64,000 bases of DNA from contig JBHGNT010000018.1 of assembly GCA_043228905.1 (NCBI GenBank), positions 3,844,001 to 3,908,000 on the forward strand, written 5' to 3'. How positions within the stretch are numbered: the stretch's first letter is position 1; every line of letters starts with the position of its first letter. The translations under genes and the position numbers were made by a program. This document shows positions 1-9,931 of the stretch, piece by piece. The notes beneath the pieces were generated by a model that was not told the origin of the DNA, did not search any database, and was given only the letters and a program-made list of their open reading frames with translations. Source of the stretch: Azolla caroliniana. Taxonomy: Eukaryota; Polypodiophyta.

Positions 1-323
1 GTGCTGCCGAAAGCACTCAGGCATTCCTCAGAGCAGCGCGAGCCTCTCGAAACCTGCACAGAAGGAAGCTATGGAGTTTGCGAACCAGAGAGAGAGAGAA
101 GCCTTCGCACCCAAACCGACAACACTTCGTCCTCGACTCTCCGCGATCCCCTCCTCTTTCGCGTCTCCCTCCTTTTATATGCAGGGAAGGAGCCGTTTCC
201 CCCCCTTAACTTCCTACCCACTAAATCTACCTGCCTAGGATCTTCCATGGACAACATTCGAGAAGAGCTGGTTCCTACGCTCCTGTGCACCGATTCCGCT
301 TGTGGACGGTTTTCTTCACGACA
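1..323 (-). repeat. 3' LTR of Gypsy element A (partial)
   Basis: This segment is the equivalent of 6320-6642, ending in the same cgaca. The rest of the LTR is beyond the left window edge. The TATA-like box is at 171-180 on the minus strand. The open frame over this segment is LTR sequence, not a gene. Confidence 0.9.
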
Positions 324-336
324 TCCGCCCCCACCT
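324..336 (-). other. Polypurine tract of element A
   Basis: Directly inside the 3' LTR the minus strand reads aggtgggggcgga, a purine-rich run in the position used to prime plus-strand DNA synthesis. Element B has a near-identical tract next to its own 3' LTR. Confidence 0.75.
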
Positions 337-396
337 AACCGCGCATCCACCGGCATGCGCCAAAATGAGTTGGGACGGAGAAAACCGGTCCAGCCT

Positions 397-3300
397 TCAC
401 TCCCCGCCCGTCGGTTCTTCCTCGGTTTCGGATCGTTCGTCGTCGCGGTCCAGGTCAACCGGATCCGGCTCGTCGTCGTGACGCTTCTTGAACACTTTGA
501 TCCACTTCCCTGCCACCGGTATCGCCACTCGCGTAACGTCAAGTTCCGCCAGATGGTACGTCCCGTTGTCGTTGGCGCTTTGTACCACGTAAGGCCCGAA
601 CCACCTTCTTGCGAATTTCCGTGTCGCTCGGTGCTGGTTGTCGAGGCTGCTGTCGTAGACTAGCACCCAGTCGCCTTCCTCGATCTTCTTCGGTCGGAGC
701 TGGTGCGTTCGGTAGAACCGGGCTTTGTTCCTCATCCTTGCTTCCCGAAGCTTTTCCGCAACCTGCTCCACGTCCTCCGGTCTTCGCTCGAGCTGTCGTA
801 TACGCGCCGCCAACAGTTCCTCCCTGCTCATCTCGTTCCTCCAGTCTACGGTTGCCCACGAGGAGATCGTGCGTTCCATCGGCATGACCCGCTTCTGCCC
901 AAACATGAGTTCTGCCGGCATGAATCCGGTCACCGAACTGTGCGTAGTTCGGTCCGCCCACAACACGTAAGGCAGCAGCCGCGGCCAGTTCCCGACTTGA
1001 CCTCCGCATGCCCGAACTAACGCCTTGACGATCGGTCCATGCCCGCGCTCCACCTTTCCATTCGCCTCCGGATTGTACGCAGTGGTAAGCGAGAGCTTGA
1101 CTCCTAGCCGGCCGAACAGCTCCTCGGCCTCTTCGGCGTCCAACTCCCCGCGATCAGCCACAATCTTCCCGACGCACCTGTACCGGCATATCACGTCCTC
1201 AATCAGGAACCGACATACGGCCGCGGTCGTTTTGTTCTGAAGGGCCCGGCCTTCTACCTGGTTCGTCAGATCTTCCCGAGCCAGGACCATATACCGCATC
1301 TGTCCTACTCCCATCGGCATCGTCACCAGGTCTACCATCCAATTGAAGTGGACGGTCGGAGGGTACGTAGGGTGAAGCTCGTCCCGGTGTCGGACCACGG
1401 AGTGCATCTGACAGCTCTCGCAAGTTGTCACGAACCGATGCACGTCTCGGTACAGTCCCGACCACCAGTACTTCCCCTTTATCTTCTCGAACGTGGCCCA
1501 CGTTCCACGGTGTCCAGCCCAAGGGCTGTCGTGGTAGGCCGTCAGAAGCTCTTCTTGTTCTTCCTTCATCGCCACCACCCGGAGCGGGACGCCGTTCCTC
1601 TTCTTCGGGTGCTTCCATAAGTATCCGTCCCGGAGAAAGAATCGGTAAGCTTTCTTCCGGACCCGGTTGGCCTCGTCCTTCGTCCATGACGCATCCGGTG
1701 TCATCGTCCTCAGAAACCTACCGATCTGGAGCCACTCGCCGTCGTACTTGCTCTCGTCGAAGCCATTAAGCGCCGGAGTGCTCGTCCCATCGGTTGTCAC
1801 GTACGCCGCCTCGAAGAAGTCCACGCCGACTTCTTCGTCCTCCGAAACCATGCCGCCCTCGTCATCAAACCTCGCCCTTGAAAGCATGTCGGCCATGGCG
1901 TTGTCCTTTCCGGAAATGTGCCGTATTTCCGGATCCAGGGACTTGATGTATGCTATCCACCTGAGCATCGCCAGGTCCGGTGTCGCGCAACTGGAAATCA
2001 TGCCGAGAATTGGCAGGCAATCCGTCTCGATAACCACTTCTGTCCCGATCAGGTAGTCTTTGTCGGCTTTTACTGCCGAAACGATACCCCAGAGTTCGCG
2101 TTTAACCTGGGCGTACCCTCGTTGTCGTTCACTGAGGACCTTCGCACCGAATCGGATTGGGAACCGAATGCCATCCCCGTCTTCTTGGTTGACGACCCAT
2201 TCGATCCCGGTCGGACTTGTATCCACCGTTATGTATACTGGGGTACCCTTCTCGTAGACAGCCTTCCGGAGCGCCAGTGCTGCCGCAAGAGCTTCCTTCA
2301 GCTTCCGGACCGACTGCGTGTGCTCGTCTCGCCACTCGAATTTTTGCCCTTTCTTCAGCAACCCGTATAGCGGCTCCGCAACGTGGGCGTAATGTGGGAT
2401 CCATATGTGGTAAAATGCGCATGCCCCCAGGAACCTCCGAACTTCCGTAACCGAGCTACAGTCGGTCTTCATCACGGAGATGGCTTCTACCTTTGCCGGA
2501 GATGGCTTCCGGCCGTACGGTCCACATAGGTGCCCGACCACCAGGATTTCTGATTGCCCGAAGGCCGATTTCTCCCCGGAGAAGGTGAGCCTCGCATCCT
2601 CTAGCCTTTGTAGCACCTTCTCGCAGTCGCTGATGTGAGTTGCCACGAATCGCCGGCATCCGTCCGGCCCGACTGTCTCGTCCTTCTCTTCCACCGGGCA
2701 CCCCTTTATAGGGATGTCGTCTAGGAATGGCATGGTGATGTCCGGGATGCAATCCCTCAGTACCTTGTTCATTGCATTCACCATGTGGGCCACCGAGTTG
2801 GTCCCTCCTTGCGGCAGGGTACACATTCACACTAGGCCGAGGGGAGTTCGCATCGTCGTAATGTCTCTGCTCTCCACGGCTAGCTGGAACTGGTCGTACC
2901 CTGACTACAGATCACCGACCGAGTAAATCGACCTTCCGGCGAAGGCTTCTGCGAACTCGTCTATGGTCGGTCCGATTCCTGTGTTCCGAATGGTCACTCT
3001 GTTGACCGGCTGCAGGTCCTGAATGAAGCGCAATGTTCCGTTTTTCTTTGGTGCGGTAAACCATCAGTTCGAGTATGGCGCGCTCGACGGTTCGAGAATA
3101 CCCATATCGACTTTCTGCCTCAGTAGCTCCATCAACTCCGGGATGTGAGCTCTCGGTACCGGAATCGGCTTGAGATTCCACGACACATGCGGTACCGTGA
3201 ATATCACCATCGGCTCCACGATTGTCGGGTCTACGCACCCGATCTCTTTCGGCGAGAATGCGAAGGCTTTCCCGTGCCTTCCGAGCATTCTCCGAAACCG

Positions 3301-3864
3301 GTCTTCCTCCGCCGGCAGTAGGAACCCGCCCCCACCGATCTTGAGCTCCTGGAGCGTCCCGTCGGTGAAGGTGTGTCCTATGCAGGCCGGATCTCGTAAA
3401 CTGGGGTCCGACGCCACCCCTCTGATTCGGGACTTGCTGCCCTCCGGCAAGGGTGCCGCGACTGGCCTTACCTTCCGGTCCACAGTCTTGTACTTCGTGC
3501 AAACTCGGGCCGTCCGATCCGACCCGAGCCCCTGACTGAAGTTCGCGATGACTTCGTACATCTCTTCGGAACATACCGGCATCGTCCGGTCTTCGTTAAG
3601 GTCTTCTCCGGCTACCTTCCTCAGCATTCCCAAGGTGTCGTCGAAGGAGACCGCCTCCACGGCTCCGCTGATTTCCTCGTTCGGGCCGAGAACTCCGCAC
3701 GCTCGAAGTCGCACTTCCGCCCTTGTCTTTTCTCGGCCGACGATGCCGACTATCATGCACCCTCCGTTGTTGGAGAAGCAAAATTTCCTACCTATCGTAC
3801 AGTCGTGGGGGCTTTTCCGAGTGTCCGGGCTGTCTCGGCCCCACGCCTTAGCAGCCCTCTCTAA
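397..3864 (-). pseudogene. Element A pol (RT-RNase H-integrase) with three nonsense codons
   Basis: Pol lies in the -1 frame relative to gag-protease and is open from the TTA overlapping the gag stop. RT motifs include the FIQDLQP-type region (here FRTLQPVNR-like), GDL-SGYDQF, LPQGGTNS and catalytic FLDDIPIKG near 2720. RNase H shows TVDTSPTG and ETDCLPIL. Integrase has the zinc finger H..H..CESCQMH near 1400, then IVADRGELDA and ANGKVERGHG. Three stops interrupt it: TGA at 3064-3066 (YSN-WF), TAG at 2905-2907 (DL-SGYDQ) and TGA at 2827-2829 (GLV-MCT). Element B has Arg, Tyr and Arg there. The C-terminus is acidic, with no chromodomain that I can see. Confidence 0.9.
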
Positions 3865-5987
3865 AAATCCTCCCGGCTCTCGCCACCGAGGGATTCGCGG
3901 TTTCTCTCGTGGTTCGGCCGCACCGTCAGAAATTGCACCGAATGGCGCCCGTCCTGGCTTTTGACCCTCGCGTAGGCCGAACCGTTGTCCAGCACCTTGG
4001 TCTCCATTCTCGCCGCCGTGATGTATGGTTCCCCTAATATGACTGGATGCGAGGACGTCTCCTGTACGAAGAAGTGCTAGTCAATCTCGACGTCGCCGAT
4101 CTTTACTCGCACATTCGGGCAGGCCCCGTGCAGTTCCTCGGTGGCGCGCGTCGCCGCCCATATCTTCCACCTGTGCCTGGTGTTGATCGGCCACTTTCCC
4201 TTCTTATAGAAGTCCATGGACATTAGGTTTATTTCCGAACCGTGGTCCACCAACGCCACCACCGGCTCCTGAACATCTCCGATCTTTACCGGGGTCTCCG
4301 TGGTCGCTCGGGCCCAGTGTGGCCTCGAATAGTGGCTCTCCGCCCACTCATCCTCCAACGCCGAGTCGTCGATGTGCGTCGTCCGCACCTCCACCGGTCT
4401 TTCCGGTTCCGTCTCCGTCGACAATCTCTTCCGTTTCACCAAGTCTACAATGGAGTCGTGGAACTCCTTCTTGGCGATCCCTAGCACCTCCCGCAATGAC
4501 AGCACCACTTTGCTGTCGAGGATCCGTTCTTCTAGGACCTTTCGTAGGTCCGTAGTCCTTTCTATTTCTGTCCCCAGTCGGTACCCGCCCTTCCTGGGGT
4601 TATCTTGCGGGCCGGACCCACCGGCATCGTTCCGTCGTTGCCCGAATCGGGTCTCGTACCGTTGCGAGGGCCCGGCCGCTCCGGCTTTCCCCACTCGTTT
4701 TTCTTCTACCAGAGCCTCGTAGTTCCAGCAGGCGGCTTCTACGAAGCCTGTCTTCTCCTCGACCGGATCGCTCCACCCGGTTATTTCCCGGACCCGTCTC
4801 TCAGCGCGGTCTGTTTCATCTTTCCTCAGTTGTGCGCCGGCGAGGCCTTCCAACATTGCCGACCAGAAACCGTCTTTGCTCTCCTTTCGGGCCTCGCTGC
4901 CCCCGACCCGAATACCGGCCGACGCCGAGTAGTGGATGGCCTCCACGTGTCGGGCCGCTGCCTCTTCCATCAGTCTCTTCATACCTCCTCGCCTGTCGTT
5001 TCGGCTCAGGGCCCTCCTGGTGTCGCCAGCGTGCACCCGGCCTTCCCACAGGTACACCACTCGGTTTCTCAATGCCTCTGCGAAATCGCCGCAGTCCTTC
5101 CGAATGTGGCCGACCTCGTCGCACCACATGCACCTGTTCCCCGCTGCCGGCCGTCGGTCACGAGCCGGTTCTCCGCCTTCCCTTCGAGTCTGGGCGATCT
5201 GGAGATCCTTTATCGCCCGCGTCAACTCCTCCAGCGTCGCTCCTCCGGACGAGGCATTGACCATGCCGGCTGAAGCCGGACCGGTTTCGAGCCATTCCCG
5301 GGTTTCTTCCCTTCGCACTTGCGGTGCCGGTTCAAGCCTCCTTGTTGTGACAGAGCCCGCACCGGCCGCCCCGTTGTCAGCCCATTCTCGCCGTTTGTCG
5401 AAACGGCCACAGACTCTCTTAACCGCAGCCCAGTCGGTTGTTAGCCCGTCTTCGGTTTCCAGCAAGGAGCCGACTTGATCCTTGTCCCGCTCGTTCACCG
5501 ATTTGACGAACAGTAGGACCATGCTCGTATCCAGAACGGTTCGGTCAAGCGCCGAAAGGCGCGCAAAGCGTTCTTCGAACTCCCGGAGGAGTGCCGACAC
5601 GTTTCTTCCCTTGCCGGGGGACTCCACCCATTCCATGAAGTCCCGCTTCGAAAGCCGGAGCGCATCGTCCAGCCCGTATTTTTCTAGGAGTTGGCCTTCG
5701 AACTCCTCCCAGGTATGGCTCTCCGCCCGCACCTCGAGCACCTCCGCATGGATGCTCGGCATCGCCACTCGAGGAAACCCGGCAAGACGCCTCTCTTCCG
5801 GAATATCCCGCATCAGCATTTCTGCCCCGTAGGACGCTAGATACTTCGTGGCATCCTTTCTGCTGAACCGGCTGATCGTACCGACGACCGCCTCAATGGC
5901 TCTGTCGAGGGCGCCGGTGCCCTTGCGTGCACTCAATATCCGATCCACGGCCGAAGCCATGGCCTCTGCAAGATCCGACCCTTTCAT
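3861..5987 (-). pseudogene. Element A gag-protease ORF with one nonsense codon
   Basis: This frame encodes a retrotransposon Gag followed by an aspartic protease. The ATG at 5987 is chosen because the upstream open frame begins inside the primer site. Visible motifs are a zinc knuckle near 5120 (CMWCDEVGHIRKDC) and the protease active site VDHGSEINLMS near 4230. A TAG at 4077-4079 replaces the Gln seen at the same place in element B (DQHFFVQE). The frame then continues to a TAG at 3861-3863, which is conserved in B and is likely the true end. Pol starts one frame back (-1) at exactly this point. Gag would form the particle; the protease would cleave the polyprotein. Confidence 0.88.
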
Positions 5988-6009
5988 CTTCTGCTCTTCT
6001 GCCGCCTCT

Positions 6010-6027
6010 TTCACGTCGGGTTCACAA
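6010..6027 (-). other. Primer binding site of element A (tRNA-Trp type)
   Basis: The + strand reads ttcacgtcgggttcacaa three bases from the 5' LTR. This equals the intact site of element B except at the CCA end. The B copy matches what I recall as the last 18 nt of plant tRNA-Trp including CCA, so A's site looks like a mutated form of the same primer site. Confidence 0.7.
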
Positions 6028-6030
6028 AGA

Positions 6031-6642
6031 TGTCGAGGTATTCCTCGCGGATGCGTGGAATGAGGCGGGACCTCGGGGGTCCTGTACCGAAGAGCAAGAG
6101 AGAAAGGAGAAGAGACCCACTACGTGCGAGAGTAGATTCACAGGGACACGGCCCTTCGACACAAGAAGCGAGTGGGGCAGCGACACAGAGAGACACGAAC
6201 GTATGTATGTATTAACAAAGACTAACAACAAAACACGAAGATGGTTACAACCGAACAGGCCGGCGAACAGATGCCGATACCTGTTCGTAAACGCACAGAA
6301 AGGAAGGAGTAGGTTGGAGGTGCTGACGGAAGCACTCGGGCATTCCTCAGAGCAGCGCGAGCCTCCCGAAACCTGCACAGAAGGAAGCTATGGAGTTTGC
6401 GAACCAGAGAGAGAGAGAAGCCTTCGCACCCAAACCGACAGCACTTCGTCCTCAACTCTCCGCGATCCCCTCCTCTTTCGCGTCTCCCTCCTTTTATATG
6501 CAGGGAAGGAGCCGTTTCCCCCCCTTAACTTCCTACCCACTAAATCTACCTGCCTAGGATCTTCCATGAACAACATTCGAGAAGAGCTGGTTCCTACGCT
6601 CCTGTGCACCGATTCCGCTTGTGGACGGTTTTCTTCACGACA
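6031..6642 (-). repeat. 5' LTR of Gypsy element A
   Basis: The repeat starts tgtcg and ends cgaca on the + strand, giving 5-bp terminal inverted repeats; length 612 bp. Positions 6320-6642 match 1-323 base for base in length. It carries a TATA-like box on the minus strand at 6490-6499. The base right of it (6643) starts acgtg, the expected target duplication; the partner lies outside the window. Confidence 0.9.
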
Positions 6643-7203
6643 ACGTGACAAAAGCTTGACCCAAAGTCGGAGAAATGTATCCTCGTAGGATACTCATTCG
6701 AACACAAGGGTTACAAATGCTACAACCCATCTACCCGTAAGGTTCAAACAAGTTGAGACGTAATCTTCAACGAATACGCATCCTGGTATGCACCAGAGAA
6801 CACTTCAACTCCAACCCCGCTCGACGCAGATGACATTGAAATAGAAATAGAAGCTAAGGATCGGCTCACACAGATGTTAGAAGATAGCCCAATTACAACA
6901 CGGCTAAGTGGACCATCAGAGCCGTCAAACGATGAAAGCACATCTCGACCAAGTCCGAAGCTGGACAAAGGGAAGGAGAAAATGTGGGAATATGAAGATC
7001 AGGAAGAGACCGAGATGCTTCAATCTCTTGATAGTGAATTTGAAGATCTCGACATTCGCATAGATAGAGCGAAGAAAGCCATACTCCCCACAGATCGAGA
7101 GCTACGTTGATCCACACGTGAAAAGAACCCCGTAAACCGCTACGAATACGATGAGTACATGGCATATCACTACGTTTTTATAATGAAAGTAGCGTCAGTA
7201 CGG
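6643..7203 (+). pseudogene. Copia element D: end of integrase and linker (left fragment)
   Basis: In one frame this reads KLDPKSEKCILVGYS, then YNPSTRKVQ and DVIFNEYA, the conserved end of Copia integrases, followed by an acidic linker leading to RT. Stops interrupt it: TGA near 6646, TGA in the S-DVIFNE position, and TGA at 7108-7110 after RELR. At 6643 it is cut by Gypsy A, and at 7203 by Gypsy B. Its next codons continue at about 25746 beyond B. Confidence 0.85.
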
Positions 7204-8201
7204 TGTCATGAAGATCCGTCACTAGGCGCGGATCGTAAGGCGGAACCGCCGGGGTTCAGGACCGGAAGGATTCGAAGTTTACGCTAGTTTTAGCGAGAAA
7301 GTATTTAAGATAGATTGAGAGAGATTGATATGGCGAGAGAGAGATATTGAAATAATAGATTTGATAGAGAAGATACATCAACAATAGGGTTACAAGTTTC
7401 TTATTTGATCATCCAAAAATTTTACATTAGTCCTTTCATCTTTTTCCTCCCCTCTTTTATAGATGCCCTCATGCATGTCAGGGTACAAGACATGCATAAA
7501 ATGCATGTTTGCCATTTGGTGCTCATGTATTACATGTGGTGCATGATAACCATGTCACTCATTTTAGCTCTCATGTATGAGAATTTGCATGTAAAGTTAC
7601 AATGATAAAAATATAATTCCAAGAAAATGTGCAAGGTTCAAATCCTTACTTTCCCTCCTTGTGTATATGTATATATTTATTTATTTATCCATCTAGCCGC
7701 CGGTCGCCATCGTCGGATGTCGGTTACCATTCCGTCGCCGAATCCCGGTTCCATCGCCGGATGTCGGTTACCGTTCGGTCGTTGGTCGCCGAATCCCAAT
7801 TCCGTTGTTGGATGCCGGTTACGTTGTCGGTTGCCACCGGCTCACCGGCTCCGTCATCGGTCCGGTTTTGGTTGGCCAAAACCTTTGCATGTAGCCAAGC
7901 CACACCCATTCATCCAATAGCTTAGTTCAAGTCACCTTGAACTCTCTACGCTACACACATAAACACAAAGATAATAGCTTTTGCTCTATGTTATATATGG
8001 TGAGATCCTTATTTATCATGTCTATGAGGGATATCTCACAATTTTATTTTTCTCTTTGTCCTTGCAAACTTCCTACCCACATAAGTTGACACTTAGATGT
8101 CCGTTTCTTATGTAGTAAAGTGCATCCGAAAGCTCTTCAAGACCTCAGTCTTTTTGTAGTTTTATGTGATTTTCACACCATTGCCGAAAATATTCACGAC
8201 A
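7204..8201 (-). repeat. 3' LTR of Gypsy element B
   Basis: It starts tgtcatgaag and ends cacgaca on the + strand, 998 bp, paired with 24777-25742. A TATA-like box on the minus strand is at 7453-7462. Compared with the other LTR it lacks a 41-bp block at 7631 that holds a Pol III A-box-like sequence, and a short block near 7352. Short open frames here (7405-7925) are LTR sequence without recognisable protein similarity. Confidence 0.92.
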
Positions 8202-8215
8202 TCCACCCCCACCAA
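8202..8215 (-). other. Polypurine tract of element B
   Basis: The minus strand reads cttggtgggggtgga immediately before the 3' LTR. It is the counterpart of the aggtgggggcgga tract of element A. Confidence 0.75.
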
Positions 8216-9300
8216 GAAGAGAGTGTGTGAGATTTCGGCTACGGTGATCAATTAGATTCTTCCACGTCCTCATTCACATTCGTCGTACTATCTTCATCAT
8301 CGAGGTGATCGAGGTCAGGATCCTCGTCTTGTCTTTTCTTGAAAACCTTTACTCATTTTCCCGCAATGGGTATAGCCAACCTTGATCCATCTAGCTCTGC
8401 AATGTAGTATGTGGCATTGTCGTTGGCACTTATCACCACATACGGTCTGAACCATCTTCTTGCGAACTTTCTTGTTGTACTGTGTTGATTGTCAAGGCTG
8501 CTGTCGTAGACCAATACCCAATCTCCTTCTTTGATCTTCTTGGGACGCAGTTGATGCGTCTATCGAACCGAATTTTGTTCTTTACTCGGGCTGCCTCCAT
8601 CATTTTTCGCGCATGTTCTAGATCTTCAGGTCTCCTTTCAAGTTGCCTTATCCGTGTCGCTAATAATTCTTCTCGGCTCATCTCATTCTCCCATGGTATC
8701 ACTACCCATGAGGCGATTGTCCTTTCGATGGGCATCACCGGCTTTTGTCCATACATAAGCTCCGTTGGCATATACCCTGTCATCGAGCTGTGTGTCGTTC
8801 TGTCGGCCCACAAGGCATAGGGCAATAGTCGTGGCCAATTCCCGACTCGATCATTGCATGCTCGTACGATGGCTTTGACGATGGGTCCATGCCCTCGCTC
8901 GATCTTCCCATTCGCTTCTAGATTGTAGGTAGTCGTGAGGGAGAGCTTCACGCCTAGTCGTTCGAAAAGCTCCGTTGCTTCGTGTGCGTCCAACTCCCCC
9001 TGATCGGCAACTATCTTCCCCACACATCTATATCGGTAGACAACCTCTTCAAGTAAAAATTTGCAAACAGCTGAGGTCGTCTTATTTGTCAAGGCCAACC
9101 CTTCTACTTGATTTGTCAAGTCTTCTCTTGCCAGCACTAAGTACTTCATTTGCCCCACTCCCATTGGCATCGAGACCAGATCAACCATCCATTTGAAGTG
9201 TATGGTGAGCCAGTATGTCGGTCGTAGCTCATCACGATGACGTATGTTGGAATGTACTTGGCAAGTTTTGCATGTGGACACAAAATGGAGTACATCTTTG
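8202..9300 (-). pseudogene. Element B pol, 3' block (integrase core and C-terminus)
   Basis: The main open stretch is 8433-9281. It shows the finger cysteines CKTCQVH, then the core motifs MVDLVSMPMG, VADQGELDA (Gln for the Arg of A) and EANGKIERGHG. The C-terminus runs into a frameshift after RRINCVPRRSKK and then YWSTTAAL, where A reads WVLVYDSSLDNQ. The remaining 8216-8430 codes the acidic tail in a shifted frame. It joins the middle block once C1 is removed. Confidence 0.87.
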
Positions 9301-9901
9301 TGTTGGAATTACGGTCCCTTCGGATGGGATGGTCGGATGTCAATGCCGACGAGCCCGGTTTCGGTTTCGGATCCGGATGACGAAGACCCCGGCTTCGGTG
9401 CCGGATGACGGATGTACCCGGAGAGCGATCCGGATGCAGGGACATATCCGTGAATATGTTCGCTATGGGCCCCTGAGGCTATAGTCGTAAATAGCCCAAA
9501 GTCATATAAGTATAAATATGACTTAGGGCAAACAGTTTTATAGTTGCTACTCATTTTTCTGTTTTTCCACTCAAGAGGAGTGAAGAGAGAGCAGCCGTGA
9601 GAGAGAGAGAGAGATAGAGCGCGAGAGAGGAAGAGGTAGACGCCTCTGTGTATTTCCGCCGCCTGTGGCGAGAACAGCGAGCTCAAGGTCGTCGCCTTGC
9701 AGCTCGTCATTGTATACTTCTCTTTGTATAGTGTTGTTTGGAGCCTAGTACTCCCGTGGTTTTTCCCATCTAGGGTTTTCCACGTTAATCCCTGTGTACT
9801 CGTGTGTTTCTCTCTTTGGTTCCTATTTTCTGCTCCATTGATCCGCGATTAATCGGTTGTGGCCGAGCGGAGAAGGTGAATAGAAGAGTCGATTCTCAAC
9901 A
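9301..9901 (+). repeat. 5' LTR of C1
   Basis: It starts tgttggaa and ends ctcaaca, 601 bp. A TATA box (tataaata) is at 9511-9518. The region from 9601 has a GA-rich run. Two copies of the GC-rich motif that is expanded to seven in C2 lie near 9355-9415. Confidence 0.95.
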
Positions 9902-9931
9902 AACTGGTATCAGAGCGAACTGCTGCAGAAA

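Larger units (their letters stand above)
1..6642 (-). mobile_element. Ty3/Gypsy LTR retrotransposon A (3' LTR cut by window edge)
   Basis: This is a nearly complete Ty3/Gypsy element read right to left. Its 5' LTR is 6031-6642 and the inner 323 bp of its 3' LTR are at 1-323, so about 290 bp lie outside the window. Order in the element: LTR, primer site, gag with zinc knuckle, aspartic protease, RT, RNase H, integrase, polypurine tract, LTR. The pol order RT-RH-INT defines Ty3/Gypsy. By eye the LTRs differ at about 7 of 323 aligned positions, so it is moderately old. Four in-frame stops make it non-autonomous. The DNA is markedly GC-richer than the host DNA further right. It is inserted in Copia element D, whose coding sequence resumes at 6643. 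Confidence 0.93.

Noticed and set aside
1-663. 220-aa plus-strand open frame at the left edge
   Set aside because: It runs through the LTR and antisense to element A pol; no protein similarity.
4605-5478. Long plus-strand frames across element A gag
   Set aside because: Antisense shadows of a GC-rich gag; low-complexity Pro/Arg/Ser composition.
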